Shown here piece by piece: positions 48,579 to 61,290 of a DNA stretch of 64,000 nt (positions are counted from its first letter, which is position 1; each line of letters starts with the position of its first letter). Under the pieces are notes generated by a model that did not search any database, was not told the DNA's origin, and saw only the letters and a program-made list of their open reading frames with translations. Source of the stretch: Burhinus oedicnemus (lineage: Eukaryota; Chordata; Aves; Charadriiformes; Burhinidae); assembly GCA_008921705.1 (NCBI GenBank), contig VFFE01008914.1, positions 475,673 through 539,672 of the forward strand, in the 5' to 3' direction. The position numbers and the translations under genes are program-made.

Positions 48579-50287
48579 TGGACAAGAAGGCGGCTGAGGT
48601 ACTTAACAACATTTTGCCTCAGTCTTCACTGGCAACCTCTCTTCCCACACTTCTCGAGAGGATGGACTGCAAGGCAGGGACTGGGGGAGAAACTCCCTCC
48701 CACTGTAAGAGAAGATCAGGTTCGTAACCACCTGAGGAACCTAGATGTACAGAAGTCTACGGGACCTGACGAGATGCATTCCAGAGTTCTGAGGGAATTG
48801 GCTGATGTAGTTGCCAAGCCACTCTCTATGATATTTGAAAAGTCATGGCAGTCAGGTGAAGTCCCTGGTGACTGGAAAAAGGGAAACATTGCACCCATTT
48901 TTAAAAAGGGTAGAAAGGAAGACCCTGGAAACTACTGACCTGTCAGCCTCACCTCTGTGCATGGGAAGATCATGGAACAGATCCTCCTAGAAGCTATGCT
49001 AAGGCACATGGAGGACAGGGAGGTGATTCAAGACAGCTGGTGCGGCTTCATCAAGGGCAAGTCCTGTTTGACCAACCTAGTGGCCTCCTATGATGGAGAG
49101 ACTACATCAGTGGACAAGGGAAGAGCTACGGATGTCATCTATTTGGACCACTCTAAGGCCTTTGACACAATCCCCCACAACATCCTTCTCTGTAAGTTGG
49201 AGAGGTATGGATTTGTTGGGTGGACTGTTCGGTGGATGAGGAATTGCTTGCATGGTCACATCCAGAAGGTAGTAGTCAACAGCTTAATGTCCAGGTGGAG
49301 ATCAGTGACAAGTGGTGTCCCTCGGCGGTCCATATTGGGACCAGTACTGTTCAATGTCTTCATCAATGACATAGACAGTGGGATCGACTGCACCCTCAGC
49401 AAGTTGGTGGATGACACCAAGTGAGTGGTGCAGTTGAAAAGCCTGAGAGATGGGATGCTGGGATGCCATCCAGAGGGACCTGGACAAGCTCCAGAAGTGG
49501 GCCCATGTGATCATCATGAGGCTCAACAAGGCCAAGTGTAAGGTCCTGTACCTGGGTTGGGGCAACCCCCAGTATCAATAAAGGCTGTGGGATGAAGGGA
49601 TTGAGAGCAGCCCTGCCAAGAACAGCTTGGGGGTACTGGTGGATGAAAAGCTGGACATGTGTGCTCGCAGTCCAGAATGCCAACCGTATCTTGGGCTGCA
49701 TCAAAAGAAGCATGGCCAGCAGATCGAGGGAGGTGATTCTGCCCCTCTGCTCCACTCTGGTGAGACCCCAAGTGGAGTACTGCATCCAGCTCTGGAGCCC
49801 TCAGCACAAGAAAGACATGGACCTGTTGGAGCGGATCCAGAGGAGGGCCACAAAAATGATCAGAGGGAAGGAACACTTCTCCTATAAGGAAAGACTGAGA
49901 GAGTTGGGGTTGTTCAGCCTGGAGAAAAGAACACTCCAGGGAAACCTTCTTGCGGCCTTTCAGTACTCAAAGGGGGCTTATAAGAAAGATGAGGAAAAAC
50001 TTTTTAGTAGGTCCTGTTGCGATAGGACAAGGGGCAATGGCTTTAAACTAAAAGAAGGAAGATTTAGACTAGATATAAGGAATAAATTTTTTACAATAAG
50101 GGTGGTGAAACACTGGAGCAGGTTGCCTAGAGATGTGGTAGCTGCCCCATCCCTGGAAACATTCAAGGTCAGGTTGGATGGGGCGCTGAGCAACCTGTTC
50201 TAGTTGAAGATGTCCCTGCTTATTGAGGGGAGGTTGCACTAGATGACCTTTAAAGGTCCCTTCCAGCCCAAGCTATTCTATGATTCT
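48579..50287 (+). mobile_element. CR1 inserted into the LTR
   Basis: Sense, 5'-truncated CR1 starting in the pre-RT linker (TGGACAAGAAGGCGGCTGAG). It runs through RT and the ORF2 C-terminus to the tail AGCTATTCTATGATTCT. The four bases before it (AAGA, 48,575-48,578) recur just after it (AAGA, 50,288-50,291), giving a 4-bp target duplication. The LTR reads continuously across when the CR1 is removed. Confidence 0.93.
48957..50203 (+). pseudogene. CR1 reverse transcriptase relic in two frames
   Basis: The first frame (48,957-49,424) has the RT entry region ([15 protein letters not shown]), motif [12 protein letters not shown] with its Asp retained, and motif B as [13 protein letters not shown], where the usual PQG is PRR. 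The catalytic box reads LVDD instead of FADD, and the frame stops right after it through loss of one base in the CCAAGCTGAGTGG context. A small GGGATGCT duplication follows near 49,453-49,468. The second frame (49,592-50,203) encodes the C-terminal domain (CIKRSMASRSREVILPLCST) to a stop at the natural ORF2 end. No EN. Confidence 0.88.
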
Positions 50288-50624
50288 AAGACAAATGCCA
50301 TAACTCTGAACATCTCCCCTTCCTTCTTCTTCCCACAGCTTTTATGCTCAGCATGACATCATATGGTATGGGATATCCCTTTAGTCAGTTGGGGTCAGCT
50401 GTCCTGGCTGTGCCCCCTCCCAAATTCGTGTACACCCCCAGCCTACTCGCTCATGGAACAATGCAAGAAGTAGAAAAGATCTTAACGCTGTTTAAGCACT
50501 GTTCAACAATATCTAAAACATCTATGTCTTATCAATGCTGTTTTGGTCACAATTCTAAAACATAGTATCACGCACAAGCTGTTATGAAGAAAATTAATTC
50601 TATCCCAGCCAAAACCAGTATGAC
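50288..50624 (+). mobile_element. Solo LTR, right part
   Basis: Continues the LTR from 48,578 (AAGACAAATGCCATAACTC) through AGCATGACATCATATGGTAT, TTTAGTCAGTTGGGGTCAGC and AATTAATTCTATCCCAGCC, ending AACCAGTATGACA. Flanking bases show no clear 5-bp duplication, probably through decay. Together the two LTR parts are about 595 bases. Confidence 0.88.
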
Positions 50625-52769
50625 AGGGAAGAGAATGCTCCTTCAGGAGTTCAAGACTTTGAATAAGTAATTTGATAGGTACGGTGCAGGAGTACACAGG
50701 TAGTATACTGTGGTGCTAAGAACAAAACCTAAATGTCTTAAGTCTCTTTAGAGTCTCAGTATTTGGAATCTCAATATTTTATAGTTTGTCAGCAAATACT
50801 TTTTATCAGAAACAAAGGTCAGTGTTTAATTTACTGGTAAATTAAATACCTTGAAAATTATATCAAATTTTATTAAATATTATACTAAACAAAAAATGGA
50901 AAATTAGGAAATTATAATCTGTTCTAATTTGTGAAAATAGTCCTATTGATATGCACTCATCTGCACATGACTAAAAATGTAGAAGTTACAGTTTATACTG
51001 TGTAACTCATACACTGCACGAATGTATGAAGTTTTGTTGTAATCTTTTACATTGTTTGTTTTATATATAATTGAACTAAACTTATTTTTAAAAAACAGAG
51101 GCAGAAAAGTCTTCTTGCTTTACCATTGTGAAAGGATATCCATCTGTTTACATATATACCCCCTTACACAGATCTCCAAGAACCAGCTATTATCCACTGA
51201 ATTCAATGTTGTACATTTATGTGTGTAGTGCATATATGTGCACACATACATACATATTTGTGTATTTCCATTATGTTAAATATCAAGATTCTGTCACAGT
51301 TTTAATTTTTTTGTGTACAGATAAGTTACTGGAAAGCATAATAATTTTCAGCTTCATCCTTTCTTTATTTTCTTCTTAAGGAAATGAAGCTGATGCTTCC
51401 AAGGTTTAAAATATCGGGGGGTTGTTTGTTTATTTTCTCTGTGTTAAAAGGTTGGAAGACAAAATCAGTCAATAGTCTCAGGAGGTTTGCAGATGTTCAT
51501 TTAAAGGCTTTATTAAGAAAAGCAGCAGATGTATTCTCTGGCAAACGGCTCAAGTTGCTCTGACCCTGTGTTTGTCCCTCAGAAAGTTAATTTACTAAAC
51601 AATGAGGTGAATAAGACCTGTTATAAAAAAGTGGTTACATTTCTCTGCAAAAGAAGGTTAATGCAATCAGTACGCTGTAATGTAAATATAAAATCAGCTG
51701 CAATGAGAAACAAAGCAAAATACTTTTCCTGTAAGGCCATATCCTATATGGAACTAAACAACCGCAATCCCCAAGGCTCTCTTAGCACCATGCAAGCAAA
51801 GATAATAGGTATCTCACAGGGTCAATCATTCCACAGACAAAGGAGAAAATTGCACTTTATTTTAGGCCAGGCGGACCTGTGGTAACCGGTATTGGTACTA
51901 ATGGTTTTATGGGTGGCATAATCTTTACCATGACAAAGACAGAAGGAAAGGGGGAAGACACAGGTTCTTCTAGGAGCAACATTAAGGTGCTAGATGACAA
52001 TATCCACATAAAATGTAGATATATAATCTCAGAGGATTACTTTTGGCTCCTTTTGTCAGTGGAGAATGAACTGACGTTTCTTGGATGCAGTCATCTTGAA
52101 AAGGACATTTACATTTCACCTTTGGTGTTGGGAAGTAAAGGTGCCAATTTGTCTTTACTGACTATGAAGAGGGTGGAAGATCACTAGCTCAAATGTAGGC
52201 ATTGAGAGTCTAGGCATCTGGGGTCTGATTTAGTTAGCTAAACATAGGCATCTACTGCACAGTTGGTTTGAGACATTTGTGTGAGGCTGGAAGAAATAAC
52301 ATAGGATCCACAGGAGATCCAGGCCTTTCTGAAGTGGCAGCTTGAAGCCAGGGTGATTCACAAAGGAGTCCTAAATGTCTTTAAGCACCTATGACTAGAT
52401 AAATGAATCAAGTCCCTGAAGTTATGTGATATTAGTACCACCCGTTCTGGTTGTTAAACATTGATTTAGATTGAAAATCTAAAACTTTTCAACATTGCAT
52501 TTCACCGCTGTCAGGGCCAGAGAATGTATTGCTATGAAATAGCCATTAATTTACACCTTTAGTAATCAGCTTTAGTAATTCATAATGCACATTAACCAAG
52601 CACCCTGTAAATGATTGTTCACGCATGCTAAAAATGCAATGTTTCCTTATAATGTGGTTACATTAGTGAGTTCTTACGACATTCTTTTCTCTATTGCTAC
52701 CCCATGAGCACTCAGCTTAATGGTAATAAAACAAATAAATTAATTTTGTATTTTGAGAGCTAGAATTTC
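50625..52769. other. Non-coding
   Basis: AT-rich. Two overlapping open frames (51,529-51,885 and 51,879-52,187) have no recognised motif. TAGGCATCTGG- and GTCTAGGCATC-type words at 52,190-52,260 may belong to an unassigned old repeat. Confidence 0.4.
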
Positions 52770-52850
52770 AGCTGGCTTATATAAATATAATTTCATTGGA
52801 GTTAATGGAGTTTTCGAAGTTTACACCAATTGAGACTTGACACAGAATGA
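52770..52850 (+). repeat. Old amniote near-palindromic repeat, copy 1
   Basis: Contains TCATTGGAGTTAATGGAG followed by AAGTTTACACCAATTGAGAC and CACAGAATGA. This matches a widespread old sauropsid repeat whose core is a near-palindrome around TCCATTGAAGTCAATGGA followed by TTTACACCAG. Family name not recalled. Confidence 0.45.
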
Positions 52851-55800
52851 GGTTGTGCAATACATTTGACCAGTACAGCTTGATACTTTTGGTATGAGTA
52901 CTTAATTTGGTCAAGTGAGCATAGTGAAAGTCAAACTTTCCAATACTGATGAGGTTTTTATTTTCTTTGGACTGTGGTTACAGAATGACTTATGAGGTTC
53001 AGTGTTCTACACCTGTCTGTCTTTCCTTCTTGTTGGGCTCCTGATGAGTGCTAAGATCCCACAGTCAAGCTTTCCCACAGGAATTGCTTAACTCATGGCT
53101 TCTGGCTGGATGCTCAGGCTTTCCTTTAAGTTCTCCAGCTCCCTGGCTGGCCTCCTCCACCACTGGGTTGTCTTGGCCATCTGCCCTCGGTATTTTTTCC
53201 TCTCGATTTCACCTCTGCTCTCTGCTCTGTGATGTTCTTTTCTCTAACTGCTGAGTGGACAGGAGACCAATTTCTAAAACTTCCTCCTAGTTCTATTTCC
53301 CCAAACTGATGACTGAGTATAATTATTTATTTCAGCTCCTTCTCAGCATGTCCCTTGACAGGGAGCAGCCAAAGGGCAGAGTGAACATAGTGAGAGAGGG
53401 ATGCATTCTTCTCAACACTAAAATGTGGCAGCAGCAATATTTACTCTCAATCTTCCTGGTTTTTGAAAAGTTTGAGGAGAGAGTAGAGTGACTGGTAGAA
53501 GTCTGAAAGAAGTAGAGGTGAAATAAAAACAGAGATATCCAAAGAAAGAGGCTCAGACACAGAAAAACAGCATAGTGTCTATCAACATATAGATGAAGAG
53601 CAATCTAAAGATGAAACCATCTAAGAAAAGCTGATATATATTAAAATTAAAAAAATCCCTGAAGAAATGTGTATCCTTTAATATTTTCCCTTGTTAGGAT
53701 ACACACTAATTTATACCATAGCTTCCAGTTTAGTTAAACTCATCTTTACAAATGGCAAAACTGATCCTGAATTTGAGATCGGTGAAAATAAAAAAACGTG
53801 AGTCTATAAATGATCTAAAAGTCAATACAATGAGGTAGGTTGTGAACTAGACTATACCAGTGAAGCCTTTGAAATGTCCTATCAGCAATCTGGGAAACAA
53901 ACAGAATGCAGCTGCACCCTTGGAAAGCAGAATGGATTGGGTTGTGTTTGGTTTTGCCATGTATCTAAAACAGCTAGAAACACAGAAGCTAATTTACATA
54001 AACTCACAAACTCTGTTGGGACCAGATATAACTTCATTAAAGTCAGTAAAAAAAGTCCTGGTTGGTAATACAAAGTAGTCTAAAAGCTTTAATGAAAACA
54101 CATGATTCTTCAGTGCTGGAGTCTAGTACTGTCTTTGACAACTCTCCGTGATGAATGTGAATTGAGTATACCTCAGCTACCAAATTAGAAATCTCCACTT
54201 CTTCGTGAGGGCATGTTTGTGTTAGATAATGATTCCAGCAAGTGATTAGCTAGAAGTTTTTGGTACATCTGTACTTCTCCTATAGCTGAATGTTTATCAG
54301 AAAGAAGATAGATCAGAGAAAAGCAGAAAAGTATTACTAAAGGGATCAAAGAGCATGAGGAATGAAGAAAACATTTGAAATAGGAACATGCTAGGGTGAA
54401 CATGCAAAGGTAAGGGTTCACAACTGAGCTCACAGTCATTCAAGACTCATATTCAGCAAATATGAGAAACATAAAGAGATGTTCATTAGAAACTTATAAC
54501 TGAAGCTTTCATACTGCATTTGCTCAATATTTGAAATTCCCATAGAGATCATTTTGATGCCTTTTTCAGAGGAATAGAGTACTCACACAGGGCAAAATAT
54601 CACAACAGTGACTTTCTAGATATGATTAATTTAAAATATTTTCATGACAACAAAAGATAGCATGCTCCATGTAACTTACATGACTTCAGAGTTCATGCTG
54701 AATCCAATAACTAATATTTTTAAGCTTGATGACAATTTCTAATAGATAGTAAAACTCAAATACATATATATTGTTGGTTCCAAAGGACAGATAGAATATA
54801 ATCACCATTAATGTTTCTAATCTTGATGTTTTGAGCTTGTGCCGAAATCAAAATATGTTTTAAGTAAGAAACATATATATGTGATTTAATTTTTTTAATT
54901 TATAAAATCCTTCTTGAATACTATCTTGTACACCTTTAATGGATAAAACTTCAGGTAACATCAATGTTTAATTCTTACTTCATGCACTAGGGGGTTCCCT
55001 TTCCCTCCTATTATGTAGAATTTCCTAAATAGTTTAGCATATATATTTAGGATAGCAGGAAAAAACATCAAGTGTGTTTTTGATTTGATGCTATTTTAGG
55101 TAGAGGAATTTATTCAGCACACTAAGCTTTCACTATATGAAGAATTCAGACTATAATCCTGTCTCTAATAGAAGGATATGTAATATTATCCTGTATTTTG
55201 AATCTGTACATTTGCAGATATAAGTATATTTCAAAATTCTTGAGCTGTATGTGAATGATATTTACTAAAATAAATCATATTTTTATACACTTATTTGTGG
55301 ATAAAATCTTATTTTTGCACAAAACACAAAGACATTATAGAGTTATAATAAAGTCATAATAAAGTAAAATACATAGGGATAAAAAATATGACAGAGCAAT
55401 TTTTTAATGTAAATTTTAAAATAGTGTGCCATTGTGTTTTCTTTTTCAAATATGAAAAACTTAATCCATCAAACTATATGTGCTATGGTATTACATTTAT
55501 TCACATTTATACAATACATCAGAGATGTTGGTTGGTTGGTTGGTTGGTTAGGTAATAGTGTTATCAGGTTCTGAGACACCTATTAAGGCCGAGACTAACT
55601 TCTGTTCAATGATTGACTTTACCCTCTCAGAAGTTTCTCTTACATTCAGAACAAATTTGGTAGTAAAGGGAATGTTTTTGAGAAGGGTTTGGGGAAATGG
55701 TAAACTCTAAAAACATACTACATTTGTCCAGTATCTTACACTCTTCTAATAATAACAATAGCAAGTTCTGTTCAAAACTTCTGTTGAATCAAAACTCCTC

Positions 55801-58800
55801 AAATATTCATACATTAATTATAGTAGGAAAATAGGCTGTAGTGTAACAATCCTTTAAATTAAACTTACTCTTCTTTCTAGTTGTTTCTGTCTGCATCTTA
55901 TTCCATGCACCCAAGTCTAGGGTAATCTAAGTAGGACTCAATGACAGACTGAAGACATATATTAGATATCTATGTATAAATATCAACTCAGTGGAGACCT
56001 AACTAATACAGTAGATGATGCAGACAGCTTTTCAGCTGACAAAATCTAGGTGTCTTTGTTAGGGTGAGCTGAATATTTCTCCAGAAAATCTCTACTGGCT
56101 TCTTTAATTAGATTTCCATTTTGACCATAGTGGAGCTAGACATCCCAGACTACACAGACACATACAGTCATGTATCTACAGTCAGGACCTGAACCATCTT
56201 CCTAAAGTGTTTAAAGAGAAAATATTATCTTTTCCTGTCGAATTTCAGATAGGAAATAATATTATGGGCTTAATTCAGTTACTCACACATGATACATACA
56301 GTACCACTTACAAAGGTCTAGGTATCTAAGACACGTGCACAAACCTTGCAGATATGATACAGGACATACAAAGAGTCCCATGCCCCTCTAAAGCGGAAGC
56401 TGGACCCCATATGCTAAGGCATCTGAAAAAGCACCGGTTGTCTAAGTGTAAGCAACTGAGTAAAACCCTAAGTTTCTTGTAAGTGCTAAAAGAAAATGCA
56501 TTTATTTCAATGAAACAAGGAGTAGCTCCATCTAGACTTACCTATTGGGATGTGATACAGCATGCCCTGCAGTAAGAGTGTCTTTCATCCATCCTCTACT
56601 GGAATACATAAATCCTGACATTCAGAGAACACAAAAAAGTCCCTTTGCATACAAACCATGATGTACTGGAAGAAGTTTGCTGTCCTCAAAGTCTTCATCC
56701 TAATAAAGTCTCTGGCAGCATAATGTCCAGATCTGGGAACTGATAAGCATGTCTGAATATTGTAATGTTATCATAGCCAAAATCATTCTGATGACATCGT
56801 AACTATGAAACATAACTTCTCTTTAGTGTTTGTATAAGTATATGGCAAATGAAATCACAAAGCATTCAAGTAGGAACAAGTTTTCTTAAACATCGTGCAT
56901 AGCTACAGCTGAGCATAGTTATTGTTCATATCTGCATTCATAGACTGAAAACTAGCAGTACAACCCAATGTAGCTTTCCATCATTGCTAAGTCTGGTTAA
57001 CTTGCCTTTGCATTTACAATTGCTCCAGCTAAACTGACATAGTAATTTGCTAAGCTAATGCCAGATGCTTGTGTTTGTCTGTTCTATCTTACCATTTAAA
57101 AATTGACTTTGCTAGTTTAGTTTCTGCATAACTTCTTAATCTTAACTCCTATCTTATTACTTTAAATGTACATTCACATGATTACAATCACTACATTTAT
57201 TGCAATTTAACAAGTTACCATTTGTCAATAGATCAGCTTAATCATGATTTCAACTTTCAAAATGGTTAATGTGCTTAGCTCCACTTAAAGGTATCTCATT
57301 TCACTTGCAAAGAGGCATGATATGTTAGAGAAAGGAAGGTACGCATATGTTAATTACCTTGGCTCAATTCACAACAGATAATTTGATAAGCAGCAGTAAC
57401 CTGATCAGCTGAAGCAATCTGAACATATTCTGAAACCCTGTAGCCATAGACATAAATATTTCTGGGAATGTGGTTTGTGGAATAAATATCCCCAGCTGTA
57501 CGTTTGGTCCCTCTCCTGAAGGTTACTACCACCAGAGCAGAGCCAGTTATACATACATTGTCCGTACTCCCCTCTTGCCTCAGTACAAAGTCAAAGGACT
57601 TTGTTCAAAAACGTATCTACATCATCAGATTTTCTGGTGGGTTTTACCTGGTGTTTTATTTAGAAAAAGTGAGAAAGGTAGCTTCAGAACACCTATGTAG
57701 CACTGGTAATAGTAAGTCATTTGGAGCAGTATGTTTTCTAAAAAAATGAGAGCCATATACAAGTAATTTGTTAAAGCAAGAGTAAAGAAAAGACAAGGTA
57801 TGAACTGACCAGGACATCATCTGGAAGGTGTGATTCCCTGCATATGTAGTATTGCACTGCTGACAAAGTAGCTTGTGAGAGATTTTAATTTTTGCCTGAA
57901 AATACTCATCAAAGCTTGAGGAATCATATTTGATGTGATAGATAACAGAATGGCACAGCAGAAGATATCTTATTTTCTCATTTGTTAATATAAACAGGAT
58001 GGTGTCAAATTTCAGGCATTACCTAACGAGTCAGAATTTAGGTTATCAACCCACTGGTGACTGGGTAGCCCTGCATTCACATGCATGCCAGATTCACACT
58101 GCAAGCATGTATTATTAATTTGTTTGTTTGTGTGCGTGTGCATATTAACATTAATGAATCCACCAATATCCATGTATATATTCAACTATCCATGGGTATG
58201 GATTTCACTATATGAATGGATTTATTTCATCATTATGCTTTTCCCATTCACCTAACATCCACCTGACATTTAACAAACAGAATACCATTAAAAACCTAAC
58301 ACTTGAAGGATTGTGATTACATTAAAATTGCATATTTATACAGCAGGCATTATTTCATTACAAATTTCATTAACTTTTTTTTAAGGAAACACATAATATA
58401 AGCATTTTGTGCACTGTACATGGAGATAAATTCCTATGAACAGAATGAAAGAACTGGAAGAACAGAAAAGAAAAAAAATCATATTATTACATTCCATTAC
58501 CATATCTATTATAAAACATATTTAGCAACAGTGAATACTTTTTCAATGTTTCAAATATTAGCCTGTGTAAAAGTGATGAAAGTTTTGAACCATAAAATCT
58601 TTTGTTATGCCAAAATTTATAAAGGTGTACTTAAAGAACATGTCCTGGTTTTCTAGCTGTAAAAGACTATACTTTCACTGCTACTGATATGCAGACTGAA
58701 GTGCTCTGAATTAATCCATTTGGAAGTCATCAAGTTTCTGAGCATGACCAGTTTTACAGTAAGAGTGCCCAAAAATTATTAGAGTGCTTCAGATATTTTA

Positions 58801-59010
58801 AGTGCTTCAGCTTAGAAGCAATAAAGCTATCCAACCTGCCCCCTACAACACATTTTTAAGAGTCAGTTTTTAAAAGGCAGCATAAACTTAGCCTGTGATG
58901 CCTGTTATATGATCATGTGTCTGACTGTTTGTGTGTGCCCATCCTTGATTTGACAATCACCTGTAACATTTTTAGTATACATTATGATTGGTTTCTATTA
59001 TAAACACAAC
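52851..59010. other. Non-coding
   Basis: Long AT-rich stretch. A (TTGG)5 microsatellite lies at 55,528-55,547. At 55,920-56,470 scattered GGTCTAGGTATCTAAG- and CTAAGGCATCTG-type words suggest an unassigned old repeat. A small pyrimidine-rich patch sits near 53,090-53,250. No gene supported. Confidence 0.4.
55528..55547 (+). repeat. (TTGG)5 microsatellite
   Basis: Five perfect tandem copies of TTGG followed by TTA. Confidence 0.9.
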
Positions 59011-59014
59011 AATC

Positions 59015-59115
59015 TAGGTTCTCAGCTGGTTTAAATTGGTATTGTTCTACTGGAGCCAGTGAACAAATATTGACTTCAATGGGGCTATGTTGATTTATAT
59101 TTCCAGAAGACTTAT
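59015..59115 (+). repeat. Old amniote near-palindromic repeat, copy 2
   Basis: GGTTCTCAGCTGGTTTAAAT, then TTGGTATTGTTCTACTGGAG, a short insertion, then TTGACTTCAATGGGGCTATG and TTGATTTATATTTCCAG. The two halves are degenerate inverted copies, as in copy 1. It retains both arms of the palindrome (CAGCTGGTTTAAAT... and ...GATTTATATTTCCAG). Confidence 0.5.
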
Positions 59116-60944
59116 CCCACTGTGTGGAAATACACTTTATTACAATAAATTGTGTTTGCACTTCATTTGGTCCCAAGAACCCTCACTGATCATGGCAAAT
59201 ACTTTTCCTTATTGATGTCTCTTCCTAAATTTTAATCAAACACTCTGCACCTCAGTGTACATCACAAGTGTATGGTAATTGAAGAGATGTGCATGAGGTT
59301 ATGTTACTTTCAATTATGTCATTTAAAATTTTCTCAGTTCTTTAGGCTTAAGAAGCACTTTATATATAACTGCAAGGTTATACACTAAAGCACACCACTG
59401 TCAATATCTCAACTTAGATAAAAATGATTCCATCTAACTAATTGTTTTCCAAGATTTTGTGAATCACGTGAAGTTTTACTTAAGTAAATAGCGCAGTCAC
59501 ACAGTATCATTTGACTTGACCATTGTAGCAGATCTTAAATATTTCAAAAAGCTTTGCAAGTCACTATTCAGAAAGTTTTGGCCCAGGGAAACAATGTCCA
59601 ACAAGTCCTCTAAGCCCTACATCAAAATATCTATACAATAAGGAGATATTTCAGATAACTAAGGGAAAAGGCAGATCTGGGAATGATTCACAGGAAAGAA
59701 AGTGTATCTCCCTGTGCTCCACTCTTACGCCCTTCAGTGAGTTCAGTGCATTGGCCCGGCTGCTCTCTCCTCACCATCTTCTCTCAAAGGCATGTCTTTT
59801 CCTTCCACAGCAATGCTCGTGTATACACATCCTCACAAAGTCAATAGCACGCAGTTTTAGCATAGGGCCGCACAGGAAGTGCCCATGGTACAAGCATACC
59901 TCAATGTAGATCGCCCATCACAATGCACTTCGCAAACTAGGCGAACACAAAGGAGGGTGTCTTAGGCAAGAAACCATTAGAAGTGGTAAACATTTACACC
60001 AAATAGCTCTGGTTTAATAACAGAGTAGCAGATCAGGATAGCTGGCTCAGTTTGTTTGCAAGGAAGAAAAATCAATATATATCCATTTTCCATTGTTTTA
60101 TTCATGTCGTTTCATATTACTTAAAAGGTAACAAGAGGAAGACTTTGCTCTAGAACTGCATTCTTCTGAAAATGAACTCTTGTCTGTGCTGAAATTCGCA
60201 ATTACAGGTGTAATCAGATATTGCGTTGTAGAAACATATCCTCAGAAGCTTAAGGAACACTTGTTTCAAACAGGCCAGATAACAGTTAGTACTGTATTGG
60301 ACTTCAGAACTTAGAAATGTTACTGTTATGTAATTTTTCCAAAATTTCTAAAGCAGACAATAGTAAAGACACAGCTAAATACTATCATGATGTTAAGAAC
60401 TAGTACAAAGCAAAGCAGAAAGCAAATATAGCTGCACCAGTAACCCTTTCAGTTATATGAAAATTAAAGAACGTGATAAATATATGTATCTAAGGGTAAG
60501 CACTAAAGAAAAGCATGAGAACTGAAGGATGAAACTAAAAAAGGACTAAGGCCAAAAGCAAGTTACAAACAAGTTACTTAGTAGGGAAAGAATGGCTCAT
60601 AGAGTATTTTGAAAACTTGGTTCATTGTCAGTAAGTAATATCTGATGAAATCCATCCTCTGGCATTAAAGAATCCACTAAACACAACCTCCAGAATGTTA
60701 GTGTTCTTTTCTGGATACTAAGGAAGAAATAATGATATTTAAAAGAACATAAGGAAAGCAATATAAATGAAAAAGATAATCAAAAGCAGACAAAGTCAGC
60801 CCAATTCTAGCACCCACAGAAACAACAGAATAACTTAATGGAACAATTACTTTGTTAACACCTCTGTAATAATAAGATGACCAGAAATAGATACCATGGA
60901 CACTAATCAACAGCTGTCTCTCACGTGTGTCATTTCCTTTCTGG
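59116..60944. other. Non-coding with a CpG-enriched patch
   Basis: Mostly AT-rich. About 59,725-59,945 holds eight CpGs, many for this window, and a strong acceptor-like CTTTTCCTTCCACAG at about 59,797-59,811. The sequence after it is open for 32 codons in one frame, but no strong donor follows. Confidence 0.4.
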
Positions 60945-61290
60945 ATACTGTAACAGGTCTATTGTATATAGGTGATTCAGTAGACCTGGTATATCTACTA
61001 AAACTTTGTTTAGGATTCTGTATCAGATGAAACAATGATGGATTTGCATCTAGTTGAAAAACTACATGAATAGTAGCTATTAACAGTAAAATTGTGAAGA
61101 TATATCAAGGAAGCTCCTAGGGGTACCCTTCAGAGTATTGTGTTACGTAAAGGTTTTATTAACACTTTGTGCAATAGATCAAAGAGCACACCTATAAAAA
61201 TACATTTGATAAAAAACTCAGGAGTAGTTGTAATCATTTTTCAAACAAGATGAATTCAGAATGATATTGATCAACAAGTAAGAGCACCTG
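60945..61290 (+). mobile_element. Ancient CR1 fragment, RT palm region
   Basis: Collinear with an old amniote CR1 RT: GGTGATTCAGTAGACCTGGTATATCTAC (motif A surroundings, SVDLVYL), GTTGAAAAACTACATGAATAG, GTAGCTATTAACAG, GATATATCAAGGAAGCTC with GGGTACCCTTCAGAG (motif B surroundings), GTTTTATTAACACTTTG and TAAAAATACATTTGATAAAA (decayed KFAD region). Heavily indel-ridden, no frame. Confidence 0.6.

Noticed and set aside
51529..52187. Two overlapping frames (118 and 102 codons) that could suggest one frameshifted gene
   Set aside because: Neither has a recognisable domain or protein-like conservation clue, and no splice or promoter context supports them.
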